A DNA stretch of 64,000 bases, from NCBI GenBank assembly GCA_021155855.1, contig JAJNAZ010000014.1, positions 1-64,000 of the forward strand, written 5' to 3'. The position numbers were made by a program, and so were the translations under genes. Position 1 is the first letter of the stretch, and each line of letters starts with the position of its first letter. The notes beneath the pieces were generated by a model. The model was not told the DNA's origin. It searched no databases and saw only the letters and a program-made list of their open reading frames with translations. This document shows positions 15,653 to 23,799 of this stretch, piece after piece. This DNA is from Solirubrobacterales bacterium. Lineage in GTDB: Bacteria; Actinomycetota; Thermoleophilia; Solirubrobacterales; 70-9.

Positions 15653-15673
15653 CCCGCCGGCCAGGGAGACCCG

Positions 15674-15964
15674 ATCTCAACCGAGACGCTCGAGCGCCCC
15701 AAGGCCCCGGGTCCGGGTGAGGGCTTGGGGGGCAACTGGCAGGTGATCGTCCTCAATGACGACCACAACACCTTCGACCACGTGGCCCGCGCGCTCGCCA
15801 ACGTGATCCCTGGCGTGACGCTGGATCGCGGGCACCGCTTCGCCGATCAGATCCACCAGACCGGCCAGGCGATCGTCTGGACCGGGCCCAGGGAGCCCGC
15901 CGAGCTCTACTGGCAGCAGCTCAAGGACGCCAAGCTGACGATGGCGCCGCTCGAGCAGCACTGA
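15674..15964 (+). CDS. clpS: ATP-dependent Clp protease adaptor ClpS
   Basis: ClpS delivers N-degron substrates to ClpA/ClpC. The core WQVIVLNDDHNTFDHVARAL has the NDDxNT substrate-binding motif, and VTLDRGHRFADQIHQTGQAIVWTG follows. The only ordinary start, TTG 15725, would begin just before the core. The typical ClpS N-terminus (STETLERPKAPGPGEGLGG), however, is encoded upstream in frame from 15677. It is preceded by ATC at 15674 and GGGAG 5 bases earlier. A near-cognate ATC start is therefore plausible, giving 96 residues against 79 from TTG. A strong terminator follows directly. Confidence 0.88.
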   Translation: MSTETLERPKAPGPGEGLGGNWQVIVLNDDHNTFDHVARALANVIPGVTLDRGHRFADQIHQTGQAIVWTGPREPAELYWQQLKDAKLTMAPLEQH

Positions 15965-15968
15965 GGCG

Positions 15969-16010
15969 GCACCGGGACGGCGGGGGTTGAACCGTCCCGG
16001 TGCTCTTTAT
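15969..16010. terminator. Intrinsic terminator between clpS and the convergent gene
   Basis: Perfect 12-bp arms GCACCGGGACGG (15969-15980) and CCGTCCCGGTGC (15992-16003) enclose an 11-base loop and are followed by TCTTTAT. It lies between the stops of two convergent genes and can serve clpS directly. On the minus strand it reads as the stem without a strong T-tract. Confidence 0.85.
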
Positions 16011-16375
16011 CAGCCCCAGCGGGGGAGCGAGAGGATCGATCCGGCGGGCGCTCCGCCGACCGCGGGACGCGAGCGACGCCGCGGCAACCGCGAACCGCCC
16101 TTGGGGCTGCGCCGGCGAAGCTGCATGGCGCGGAGCTCGAGCAGCGCCCGCAGCTCGGCGGTGCGGCTGAACGGATCCGCGACCAGCTCGCCCGTGCTCA
16201 GCGAGACCGCCGCGAGCAGCGAGCCCTCGACCTCGACGCCGAGCACCGGGCCGTCGAGGCCCTGGTGCGAATCGAGATCAGCGAGCGAGGCGACGGCCTC
16301 GCGGTCGCTATCGGTCAGGTCCATCCTGCGGATCGTCATCTCTGCGTTGATCGTCGGGGTGCTCTCGTGCCTCAT
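16010..16375 (-). CDS. Small acetyltransferase-like protein of unknown function
   Basis: The 121 residues start at ATG 16375 behind GAGGTGAGG. MTIRRMDLTDSDREAVASLADLD followed by GPVLGVEVEGSLLAAVSLSTGELVADPF resembles the N-terminal half of GNAT-type proteins. The acetyl-CoA motif A is missing, however, and the C-terminus is a basic tail (LRRRSPKGGSRLPRRRSRP). Short proteins of this shape are known in actinobacteria. Catalysis seems unlikely. It is divergent from the LysR gene. Confidence 0.65.
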   Translation of the reverse strand: MRHESTPTINAEMTIRRMDLTDSDREAVASLADLDSHQGLDGPVLGVEVEGSLLAAVSLSTGELVADPFSRTAELRALLELRAMQLRRRSPKGGSRLPRRRSRPAVGGAPAGSILSLPRWG

Positions 16376-16504
16376 CGCCTCACCTCGCTTGCGGGGAATC
16401 CGTGTGTGGAACGGCTCGGGTGCCGATTGCGTGATGGGGACATCGTCCCTCCGGCGCGCTATTAGCGCAACATCGATTCATGGTCGAACTGATAAGGTTC
16501 TCTT
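16376..16504. promoter_or_regulatory. Divergent promoter region of the LysR regulator gene
   Basis: This 129-base gap is clearly more AT-rich than its surroundings. CGATTCATGGTCGAAC followed by TGATAAGG lies just before the LysR ATG. TTCATGGTCGAA has short inverted ends and could be part of a LysR-type (T-N11-A) autoregulatory site, and GATAAG could serve as a -10 element. By-eye prediction. Confidence 0.35.
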
Positions 16505-17443
16505 ATGCTTGATGTGAAGCGGCTGCGGCTCCTGCGCGAGGTGGCGCTGCGCGGATCGTTCTCCGCCGCCGCGGATGAGCTCTATCTCTCGCAGTCCGCG
16601 GTCAGCCAGCAGATCGCGACGCTCGAGCGAGAGGTCGGGATGAAGCTGCTCGACCGCACCCGCGAGGGGCCGAAGCTCACCGACGCGGGCCGAGTGCTCG
16701 TCTCACACGCCGATGCCGCGATCGCACGGCTCGAGGAGGCCGAGCGCGAGCTGGCGGCGATCGCCGGGCTCGAGGGCGGCGAGCTGCGGCTGGCGAGCTT
16801 TCCATCGGCGAGCGCGACGCTGCTCACCGAAGCGGTCTCGATCTTCCACCAGCGGCACCCCAAGGTCCGGCTCAGCATCGCCGACGCCGAGCCGGAGGAG
16901 TCGCTGCCGCGGCTGCGCGGCGGTGAGCTCGACCTGGCGCTGAGCTTCGACTATCCCACGGTGCCCGCGACCGAGGACCGCGACCTCGATCGGACCCTGG
17001 TGTTGACCGAGTCGATGCACGTCGCGCTGCCCGAGCGCCACGCGCTCGCCAAGCGACCGATCGTGCCGCTTGCGGAGCTCGCCGATCAGCGCTGGCTCTG
17101 CGGCTCGCGTCCGAGCAGCTGCGGCGAGGTCGTTCTGCGGGCCTGCCGCGACGCCGGCTTCGAGCCCAAGGTCGGGTTCGAGTCCGACGACTACCACGTG
17201 ATGCAGGGCTTCATCTCGGCGGGCCTCGGCTTCACCCTGTTGCCCGACCTGGCGCTGCCGACCCTGCGCGACGACCTCGTCGTCCGTCCGACAGACCCGC
17301 CGGCGCCCGAGCGCCGCGTCTGGGCCGCGACCCGGGCCGAGGGCGCGCGCTCGCCGGCGACCGAGGAGATGGTCGCGATCCTGGTCGAGGTCGGCGCCGG
17401 TTTCGCGGTCCGCAGCCGCGAGCGCCTGCAGCTGGTCGCCTAA
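16505..17443 (+). CDS. LysR family transcriptional regulator
   Basis: The 312 residues begin with the LysR winged helix-turn-helix (MLDVKRLRLLREVALRGSFS, then AAADELYLSQSAVSQQIATLE at 21-41). A periplasmic-binding-like effector domain starts near 90 (GELRLASFPSASATLLTEAV). Regulators of this family often control the divergent gene or themselves; here the divergent gene is the small acetyltransferase-like gene. The effector is unknown. The ccr gene lies just downstream on the opposite strand, so a role in acyl-CoA metabolism is possible but unproven. Confidence 0.92.
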   Translation: MLDVKRLRLLREVALRGSFSAAADELYLSQSAVSQQIATLEREVGMKLLDRTREGPKLTDAGRVLVSHADAAIARLEEAERELAAIAGLEGGELRLASFPSASATLLTEAVSIFHQRHPKVRLSIADAEPEESLPRLRGGELDLALSFDYPTVPATEDRDLDRTLVLTESMHVALPERHALAKRPIVPLAELADQRWLCGSRPSSCGEVVLRACRDAGFEPKVGFESDDYHVMQGFISAGLGFTLLPDLALPTLRDDLVVRPTDPPAPERRVWAATRAEGARSPATEEMVAILVEVGAGFAVRSRERLQLVA

Positions 17444-17450
17444 ATCTACC

Positions 17451-17468
17451 CGCCGCCTCTAGGCGGCG
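17451..17468. terminator. Palindrome between convergent genes (possible bidirectional terminator)
   Basis: CGCCGCCTCTAGGCGGCG is an 18-bp inverted repeat (8-bp arms, centre CT). It lies between the LysR stop and the end of the convergent monooxygenase-like gene, whose TAG stop forms part of the centre. No T-run follows. Confidence 0.45.
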
Positions 17469-17776
17469 CCGTTGGAGGCCTGCACGGCGGCGTCGGCGAT
17501 CTGCGCGTGCCAGTGGGTCTCGATCGGCTTGTGGTAGTAGGCGTGCGCCTCCTCGCGCAGCGCCGAGAGCTCGTCGGAGAACCACCACCGCTCATGGTCG
17601 GCGCGGTCCTCCCACATCGTCACCTGGCGAATGTGCAGCGGGTCGTCCTCGTTGCGGCCCAGAAAGGCCGCCTTGGCGCCGAAGGCGAGCGCGCGATCGA
17701 GCGCCGGCCGCCAGATCTCGAGGAAGCGGTCGCGCCGGAAGGGGGCGATGTGCCATTCGATGTAGTGGACCTCCAT
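17459..17776 (-). CDS. Small ABM/NIPSNAP-like dimeric alpha/beta barrel protein
   Basis: The 105 residues read VHYIEWHIAPFRRDRFLEIWRP, then GAKAAFLGRNEDDPLHIRQVTMWEDRADHERWW. This is the strand-helix-strand pattern of antibiotic-biosynthesis-monooxygenase-like ferredoxin folds. No catalytic residues can be assigned. It lies 42 bases downstream of ccr on the same strand and is probably co-transcribed with it. Confidence 0.7.
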   Translation of the reverse strand: MEVHYIEWHIAPFRRDRFLEIWRPALDRALAFGAKAAFLGRNEDDPLHIRQVTMWEDRADHERWWFSDELSALREEAHAYYHKPIETHWHAQIADAAVQASNGAA

Positions 17777-17818
17777 GGCGCGGCAAGCCTATTCGCTAGC
17801 GGACTGTGAAAGACGTCG

Positions 17819-19087
17819 CTAGGCGCCGACCTCGGCCCAGATCGCGCCCTCGCCGTCCTCGTGTTGCCCCTCGTCCTTGTCGGTCGCGCCGACCATGATC
17901 GTGATCTTGCCCGCGTGCTTGTTCTCATGCAGGAGCTGGTGCGCCTCGGGGACCCCTTCGAAGCCCATCGCCCTCCACAGCACCGGCCGGATCTTGCCCT
18001 CGGCCATGAGCTGGTTCGCGCGCATGCACTCGTACGCGTTCGCGAAGTGCGAGCCGATGATCTCCTTCTGCTTCATCCACAGGTAGCGGACGTCGAAGTC
18101 GAGGTTGTAGCCCGAGGTGGCGCCGCAGATGACGACCTTGCCGAACGGTTTCACCGCGAACACCGAGGTCGGGAAGGTGGCCTGGCCGACGTGCTCAAAG
18201 ACGATGTCGGGAGCGTCGCCGAGGATCTCCTTGACTCGCTTGGCGAACCCGCGCGAGGCCTTGAAGCGCTGCTTGTCGGCGGCCGGGTCGGCGGCCGGAT
18301 GGTTGGCGTCGGTGCGCATCATCTCGCCAAACTCGGTCCGGTTGATGTAGTCGACCGCGCCGAGCCGCTTGACCAGCCCTCCCTTCTCCTCGGAGGAGAC
18401 GACGCCGACCGCGTTCGCGCCGGCCGCCCTGCAGAGCTGGGTCGCGAACACGCCGAGGCCGCCCGCGGCCCCCCAGATCAGCACATTGGCTCCTGGCTGC
18501 AGGTGGCAGCGGTCAATCAGCATCCGGTAGGCGGTGAAGTAGGTGAGCCCGTAGGCCGAGGACTCGACCCAGGAGAGATTGCGCGGCTTCGGCAGCAGCT
18601 GCTGCGCCTGCACCTTGGTGAACTGCGCGAACGATCCCCAGGTGGTCTCGTAGCCCCAGATCATCTGGCTCGGTGCGGCGAGCGGATCGTGTCCATGCAC
18701 CTCGACGTCCTCGTAGGAGGCCTGATTACAGTGGATCACGACCTCGTCGCCAGGCTTCCACTTGGTGACGCCCTCGCCTACCTTCCAGACGATCCCGGAG
18801 GCGTCGGAGCCGCCAATGTGGTGGCCGGCCTCGGGATGGTCGCCGTAATCGAAGACCGAGACGGGCTTGCCGAGCGCCGCCCAGACGTTGTTGAAGTTGA
18901 CCCCGGCCGCCATCACCCGGACGATCACTTCGAAGGCGCCCGGTTCGGGCACCTCGATCTGCTCGAGCTCGAACGCCTGCGTCGGCGCGCCCTCGCGTTC
19001 CTGGCGGATCACCCAAGCGGCCATCGTCTCCGGCAGCGTCCCCGGCTCCACATCGAGCTTCGAAACCTCCGCTACGTCTACGGCCAC
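17819..19087 (-). CDS. ccr: Crotonyl-CoA carboxylase/reductase
   Basis: The 422-residue medium-chain dehydrogenase/reductase carboxylates crotonyl-CoA reductively with CO2 and NADPH to (2S)-ethylmalonyl-CoA, the entry step of the ethylmalonyl-CoA pathway. Ccr wording is strong: GVNFNNVWAALGKPVSVFD, GSDASGIVWKVGEGV, VVIHCNQ, SQMIWGYETTWGSFAQF, NVLIWGAAGGLGVFATQL (NADPH loop), DIVFEHVGQATFPTS and MKQKEIIGSHFA. The start is GTG 19087 with GAGGGAG 5 bases upstream; the frame stays open further upstream without a better start. Together with meaA, the MaoC hydratase and the acyl-CoA dehydrogenase it defines the pathway in this strain. Confidence 0.94.
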   Translation of the reverse strand: MAVDVAEVSKLDVEPGTLPETMAAWVIRQEREGAPTQAFELEQIEVPEPGAFEVIVRVMAAGVNFNNVWAALGKPVSVFDYGDHPEAGHHIGGSDASGIVWKVGEGVTKWKPGDEVVIHCNQASYEDVEVHGHDPLAAPSQMIWGYETTWGSFAQFTKVQAQQLLPKPRNLSWVESSAYGLTYFTAYRMLIDRCHLQPGANVLIWGAAGGLGVFATQLCRAAGANAVGVVSSEEKGGLVKRLGAVDYINRTEFGEMMRTDANHPAADPAADKQRFKASRGFAKRVKEILGDAPDIVFEHVGQATFPTSVFAVKPFGKVVICGATSGYNLDFDVRYLWMKQKEIIGSHFANAYECMRANQLMAEGKIRPVLWRAMGFEGVPEAHQLLHENKHAGKITIMVGATDKDEGQHEDGEGAIWAEVGA

Positions 19088-19159
19088 GGTTCTCCCTCGG
19101 TCGGAAAAAGAGCGCGCGCATCGTAGCGGGCGTGCACGCGTGCCGAGGGGTAAGAATCG

Positions 19160-20329
19160 GTGGCGGTGGAGATCCTCACCCTCACCGACGGCGGCCAGGA
19201 GGCGGAGCAGGTCGCTCGCCGGGCGGCGGAGTTCCTGCGCCCGGCGCGCGAGTCGCTCGAGCTGGCGCTCTACGACATCCGGCTGCCGGACCCGGTCGGC
19301 TCGATAGTCGCCGACGAGCTTCGCGCCGCCGCCGAGCGCGGGGTCCGGATCAGGCTGCTCTACAACGTCGACACGAAGCGCCCCCCGGCGCTTCACCCAC
19401 CGCCACGGACGCGGCCCGAGATCCTCGACGAGCTGCCGATCGAGACCCGCGCGGTGCCCGGGATCCCCGACCTCATGCACCACAAGTACGCCGTCCGCGA
19501 CGGCGAGGCGGTCTGGACCGGTTCGGCTAACTGGACGATCGATTCGTGGACGCGGCAGGAGAACGTGGCCGTGCTGGTCGAGTCCGAGCCCCTGGCCTCC
19601 GCCTACCGGACCAACTTCGACGAGCTCTGGGAGCGGCGCGACGTCGAGCACAGCGGCCTCGCCGAGCCCGAGATGGTGAAGCTCGACAACGGGGCCGGCG
19701 CCCGCGCCTGGTTCACGCCCGGAAACGGCGAGGAGCTCTCGCAAGCGATCGCGAGCGCGATCGGACGTGCCCGTGAGCGGGTCCGGGTGGCCTCACCGGT
19801 GATCACCTCGGCGCCGATCATCGCCACGCTGGCGGAGGCCGGCGACCGTGCCCGGGTAGACATCGCCGGCATCGTCGACGAGCCGCAGACCGACCACGTC
19901 TTCCACCAATGGCGCGAGAACGGGCACTCGGCGTGGAAGATCCCGCTGCTCGCCGCGGCGCTCGAGAAGCTGCCCTTCGCCGGCAAACCCTCGACGCCGT
20001 GGACCGAGAACAGCGTCCACGACTTCATGCACGCCAAGGTCACGGTCGCCGATGACACCGTGTTCGTGGGCTCGTTCAACCTCTCCCGCTCGGGGGAGAT
20101 GAATGCGGAGAACGTGCTCGAGGTCCACGACCCTGCGCTCGCCGGGCGGCTGGCCCGGTTCGTCGACGAGATCCGCGCGCGCTACCCCGACACGACCGTG
20201 CCCGAGCACGCCGCGGCGACGATCTCCGACGCTTCGTCGGTGCAGGCCGCGAGCTCGAGGTCGCCGGGCGAGATCCGGCCCGGGGCGAGCAGCTCGGAGC
20301 GCATCCAGTCGAACAGCCCGGACCAGTAG
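19160..20329 (+). CDS. Phospholipase D-like domain protein (two HKD motifs)
   Basis: The 389 residues start at GTG 19160. The first HKD motif is MHHKYAVRDG followed by WTGSANWT (near residues 110-125). The second is MHAKVTVADD followed by VGSFNLS (near 290-305). Two HKD copies make one active site that acts on phosphodiesters, either phospholipids or DNA. There is no signal peptide, so an intracellular nuclease-like or lipid role is possible. The fold seems complete near DEIRARYPDTTVPEH at about 20210. The last 35-40 residues are Ser-rich and lie antisense to the LOG gene, which suggests loss of the original stop. Confidence 0.88.
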   Translation: MAVEILTLTDGGQEAEQVARRAAEFLRPARESLELALYDIRLPDPVGSIVADELRAAAERGVRIRLLYNVDTKRPPALHPPPRTRPEILDELPIETRAVPGIPDLMHHKYAVRDGEAVWTGSANWTIDSWTRQENVAVLVESEPLASAYRTNFDELWERRDVEHSGLAEPEMVKLDNGAGARAWFTPGNGEELSQAIASAIGRARERVRVASPVITSAPIIATLAEAGDRARVDIAGIVDEPQTDHVFHQWRENGHSAWKIPLLAAALEKLPFAGKPSTPWTENSVHDFMHAKVTVADDTVFVGSFNLSRSGEMNAENVLEVHDPALAGRLARFVDEIRARYPDTTVPEHAAATISDASSVQAASSRSPGEIRPGASSSERIQSNSPDQ

Positions 20330-20886
20330 TCACGGCCGACCAGCGCCACCGGGCGCCCCCGCGCCTCGCCGGTCTGGACCAGGGTGAAAACCTCGAACAG
20401 CTCGTCGAGCGTGCCGAAGCCGCCCGGAAAGACGACGAACGCCCAGGAGTAGCGCACGAACATCAGCTTGCGGGCGAAGAAGTAGTCGAAGCTGAGGCCG
20501 AGGTCGACGTAGGGATTCAGCGCCTGCTCGTGCGGAAGGATGATGTTGAGCCCCACAGAGCGCGTCCCAGCGTCGCGCGCGCCGCGGTTCGCGGCCTCCA
20601 TCGTCCCCGGCCCACCGCCGGTGATCACGGCGAAGCCCCGCTCGCCGATCCGCCGCCCGACCTCACGGGCGAGCGCGTACTCGGGGTGCTCGGGGTCGGT
20701 GCGCGCGGAGCCGAACACGCAGACGGCCGGCCCGAGCCCGGCGAGCGCCTCGAATCCGCGCATGAACTCGCGCTCGATCCGAGCCAGGCGCTCGGCCTCG
20801 GATGCCGTCGCGCGCACGCCCGGCAGCTCGGCGCCGACGATCTCCTCGTTGAGCGTCGCGGGGGTGCGAGGCTCGACCCGCTTCAT
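20182..20886 (-). CDS. LOG family protein (TIGR00730 Rossmann fold)
   Basis: The 234-residue protein resembles LONELY GUY, a nucleoside 5'-monophosphate phosphoribohydrolase also annotated as lysine decarboxylase-like. Its signatures are AVITGGGPGTMEAANRGA (near residue 98) and VFPGGFGTLDELFEVFTLVQTG, the PGGxGTxxE catalytic motif. It releases a base from a nucleotide monophosphate, cytokinin-type or otherwise. Start ATG 20886. It converges on and overlaps the PLD gene by 148 bases. Confidence 0.92.
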   Translation of the reverse strand: MKRVEPRTPATLNEEIVGAELPGVRATASEAERLARIEREFMRGFEALAGLGPAVCVFGSARTDPEHPEYALAREVGRRIGERGFAVITGGGPGTMEAANRGARDAGTRSVGLNIILPHEQALNPYVDLGLSFDYFFARKLMFVRYSWAFVVFPGGFGTLDELFEVFTLVQTGEARGRPVALVGRDYWSGLFDWMRSELLAPGRISPGDLELAACTDEASEIVAAACSGTVVSG

Positions 20887-20973
20887 CGGCGGCGAGCTTA
20901 GTCGTGCGACGACCGCAGGACGAGGCGTCGGTCAGGAACTCGTCCGCCCTCCCGACTACCTTCGTGAGTTCTT

Positions 20974-22263
20974 ATGGAGGCATCCGAAAGGCCACAGCTC
21001 CCACTCGACGGCGGCGCCGACGGCGACGCCTCGGTGCGCGCGATCGACGACCGGCTCGTGATCGAGCGGCTCGAGGTCGACGATGCGCGGGCGGCGAAGC
21101 TGGTCCGCGAGCGGGCCGAGAGCGGCCACGCGCCAGCGCACACGGTTCGCGATGCGGTCGAGATCGGGGCCCGGGTGCTCGAGCGCGAGGGCACCGCGGC
21201 CGAGGTCGACTACGTGCGCGCCGAGTTCGAGCGCCACGCCTCCGAGCTTCGGGAGCGCCTCGGCAGGACGCTCGAGTCCGGCGACGAGCTGCTCGCCGAG
21301 CGGATCACGCAGGCCTTCGACGGTGCCCGCGACGGCTCGGTGCAGAAGGAGATCGATGCGCTGCTACGGCAGGCGCTCGCCGACCAGCGCGAGGCGCTGC
21401 TGAAGCAGTTCTCGGCCCAGGAGGGCTCGAACCCGCTGTTCGACTTCAAGGACTCGATGGTGAAGGTCTACCGCGAGCTCGGCAACCGCCAGCAACGCGA
21501 GGGCGAGGAGAACCGCAAGGTGATCGCCGAGCTGCGCAGGGAGCTGGTCGAGCTCAAGGAGCGCACCGACGCGGACACGAGGGTCGCCGAGGAGGCGGAG
21601 AGGGGCACCGCGAAGGGACGCAGCTTCGAGGAGCTCGCCCACGCCGCGATCGAGGCGATCGCCGCCGGTCATGGCGACGCGGCCCATCACGTCGGCGACG
21701 AGTGCTCGGAGGCGGGCGGCAAGAAGGGCGACACCGTGGTCGAGATCGGCGGCGCCATCGGCCCGCCGGTCGCCAACGTCGTCATCGAGGCGAAGAACAA
21801 GAAGCTGACCAAGAACGACGCCTGGACGGAGCTCAACGCCTGCATGGGCGAGCGCGACGCCGCCTATGCGGTGCTGCTCGTCGCCGGCGACGACAAGGTT
21901 CCCTCCGGGCTCGAGGAGCTGACCGAGTATCAGGGCAACAAGATCATCGCCGTACTCGATCGCGAGGAGCCCGACCCGCTCGCGCTGCGGCTCGTCTACC
22001 GCTACGTTCGCGCCCGCGTGCTGGTGGCGGGGGAGGGCGGACTGGAGGTCGACGCGGCGGGGGTGCGCGATGCGGCCGAGGAGGCCGCGGCGCGGCTAAA
22101 GCGCGCAAACCGGGTGCGGAAGTCGCTGACCAGCGTCACCAACAGTGCCGATGCCGCCCGCGCCGAGTTCGACGAGATGGTCGCCGACGTCGAACGTTGC
22201 ATCGCCCGGATCGAGGCGCTGGTCGCCGCGGCCGCGCTCGCGGATCATCCCGGCGCCGAGTAG
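20974..22263 (+). CDS. Coiled-coil protein with PD-(D/E)XK nuclease-like motif
   Basis: The 429 residues start at ATG 20974. Residues 30-220 are mostly charged helix and coiled coil (RAEFERHASELRERLGRTLE, REGEENRKVIAELRRELVEL). A compact domain follows, with KGRSFEELAHAAIEAIA, GDTVVEI and, 15-20 residues later, NVVIEAKNKKLTKN. GD followed by (V/I)IEAK is the signature of PD-(D/E)XK restriction-like nucleases, and the layout of a long coiled coil before such a domain resembles RmuC-type proteins. The C-terminal part is again helical. A DNA-processing role is inferred. It is divergent from the LOG gene across 87 bases. Confidence 0.75.
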   Translation: MEASERPQLPLDGGADGDASVRAIDDRLVIERLEVDDARAAKLVRERAESGHAPAHTVRDAVEIGARVLEREGTAAEVDYVRAEFERHASELRERLGRTLESGDELLAERITQAFDGARDGSVQKEIDALLRQALADQREALLKQFSAQEGSNPLFDFKDSMVKVYRELGNRQQREGEENRKVIAELRRELVELKERTDADTRVAEEAERGTAKGRSFEELAHAAIEAIAAGHGDAAHHVGDECSEAGGKKGDTVVEIGGAIGPPVANVVIEAKNKKLTKNDAWTELNACMGERDAAYAVLLVAGDDKVPSGLEELTEYQGNKIIAVLDREEPDPLALRLVYRYVRARVLVAGEGGLEVDAAGVRDAAEEAAARLKRANRVRKSLTSVTNSADAARAEFDEMVADVERCIARIEALVAAAALADHPGAE

Positions 22264-22316
22264 CGGTCGCCGCCAGGGCGTACGGGGCGGTCGACCACCC
22301 CGCGGGTCGCCGCGGA

Positions 22317-22763
22317 TCAGGGGAGCAGCAGCTCGTTCTGGGAGCTCTCGCGCTCGGGCCCGACCTCGAGCGTGCTCTCGCGCGGGTCGGACTCGTCCCC
22401 GGCGGAGACGATGTAGTCGCCCTCCTCGAGCTCGACCTGCATGCTGCCGGTGCCGCCGGCCGGGATCTCGTCACTCGCCTCGTCGGTCGGGCCCTCGAGG
22501 ACCAGCGCCGTCGGGTCGGCCGATTGGTTCGAGATCGTCAGCGTGGCGAGGCCGGCGCCGACGGCAGAGGCCGTGCTCGGGCTGACCTTGACCTCTCTGT
22601 CGTTGATCAGCGCGCTGAGCTCGATCGCCGCGGGTGGGCGCGGATTGTTCTCGAAGTCGTCCTCGCCACAGGCCGAGACCGCGACCGCGACGCCGAGCGC
22701 CGCGATGGGCACGATGAGCCTGCAGAGTGTTCCCGGCCGTGAGTGAGCACTTGGAACGCCCAT
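22317..22763 (-). CDS. Predicted lipoprotein with beta-sandwich domain
   Basis: A hydrophobic leader (CRLIVPIAALGVAVAV) ends in a lipobox VSAC-GED, so the mature protein would be anchored at its Cys. The remaining about 115 residues are beta-rich with AAIELSALINDREVKVSPS, TLTISNQSADPTALVLEG and GSMQVELEEGDYIVSAGDES. They resemble small cupredoxin-like or Ig-like extracytoplasmic domains, but no metal ligands are evident. The start ATG 22763 is the best choice; the frame remains open to 22829. Function unknown. Confidence 0.7.
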   Translation of the reverse strand: MGVPSAHSRPGTLCRLIVPIAALGVAVAVSACGEDDFENNPRPPAAIELSALINDREVKVSPSTASAVGAGLATLTISNQSADPTALVLEGPTDEASDEIPAGGTGSMQVELEEGDYIVSAGDESDPRESTLEVGPERESSQNELLLP

Positions 22764-22825
22764 TCCGAAGCACACTAACCGAAGCCACGGCCGCCGACCG
22801 CCGGTTCGCGGCCCCGGCGCGGGCG

Positions 22826-23773
22826 TCAAAACGGCAGCTCGACGACCTCCGCCTCGATCCCGCCGCCGATCAGTACCGATGCCCCCGGCTCACCCTCGCG
22901 GCGGACGATCGCGAGTGCGATCGGGCCGAGTGCGGGGGAGAGGACCGCGGTGCCGACGTGTCCCAGCTCGCGCTCGCCGAGCCGGATCGGCTCACCGCCG
23001 CTCGCCGCAGCCGCGAGCCGCAGACCGCGCAGCCGGCGGTTGGGCTTGCCCTTGTAGTGGAGCCTCGCGACGGTCTCCTGGCCGATGTAGCAGCCCTTGG
23101 TGAAGCTCACCGCGCGGTCGTTGATCCCGGCCTCCGCGGGCATCGTCGCGGTGGTCATCTCGCGGCCGAAGCGGGGCCGCCCGCTCTCCACCCGGACGAC
23201 CTCCGCGGCGTCCTCGCTCACCGGCTCGGCGCCGGCGGCGACCAGCGTCTCGTGCAGGCGCGGCGCCTCGGCGGTGCCGACGAGCAGGTCGATGCCGGTG
23301 TCGGTCGCCACCGCGACGCAGGCGACGCCGCCCACCTCGCTCTCGCGATGAGTGTGCTCCGGGCCGAGCGGGATCCCGAGCGCGATCTCGTTCGCGCCCG
23401 GCCCGATCACCGAGACGACCGCGCGCTGCGAGGACCGGTCCTCGATCGAGACGTCGCGGCCGATCTTGTAGGTCTCCAGATGTCGCTGCACGGCGTCGCC
23501 GGCGACCGGCTCGATCTCGATCTCATAGCCAGCGGCGGTGCGCAGCAGCCGCATGTCGCCCTGCATGCGGCCCTTGCGGTCGAGCAGGGCCGAATAGCAT
23601 CCCTCGCCGGCGCCCAGCGCCTCGACGTCGTTGGTGAGCTGACCCTGAAGGTACTCGCCCGCCTCCGTGCCGCCGATCGCGAGCGTGCGCCGCCGCGGCC
23701 GTTCGAGCACCCCTGCGGCCTCGCGCATCGCCCGGTACTGGCCGTCGAGCTCGATCCCGGTCGCGCCTTCCAT
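22826..23773 (-). CDS. ygfZ: Folate-binding protein YgfZ (Fe-S cluster repair, GcvT-like)
   Basis: YgfZ proteins use tetrahydrofolate to help maintain certain Fe-S enzymes. The 315-residue protein has the GcvT-like fold with LQGQLTNDVEAL near the N-terminus and the invariant FTKGCYIGQETVARLHYKG (K-G-C-Y-I-G-Q-E). LGHVGTAVLSPALGPIALAIV follows near the C-terminus. ATG 23773 is chosen (MEGATGIELDGQYRAMRE) because relatives begin there. The frame remains open to 23893 but would overlap the divergent multicopper oxidase gene. Confidence 0.9.
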   Translation of the reverse strand: MEGATGIELDGQYRAMREAAGVLERPRRRTLAIGGTEAGEYLQGQLTNDVEALGAGEGCYSALLDRKGRMQGDMRLLRTAAGYEIEIEPVAGDAVQRHLETYKIGRDVSIEDRSSQRAVVSVIGPGANEIALGIPLGPEHTHRESEVGGVACVAVATDTGIDLLVGTAEAPRLHETLVAAGAEPVSEDAAEVVRVESGRPRFGREMTTATMPAEAGINDRAVSFTKGCYIGQETVARLHYKGKPNRRLRGLRLAAAASGGEPIRLGERELGHVGTAVLSPALGPIALAIVRREGEPGASVLIGGGIEAEVVELPF

Positions 23774-23799
23774 CTCGCTCGAGAATTCTGACAGGCGCT

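Noticed and set aside
17819-19087. Plain zinc-type alcohol dehydrogenase or quinone reductase
   Set aside because: Sequence blocks such as GSDASGIVWKVG and MIWGYET belong to crotonyl-CoA carboxylase/reductase, and no zinc ligands are present.
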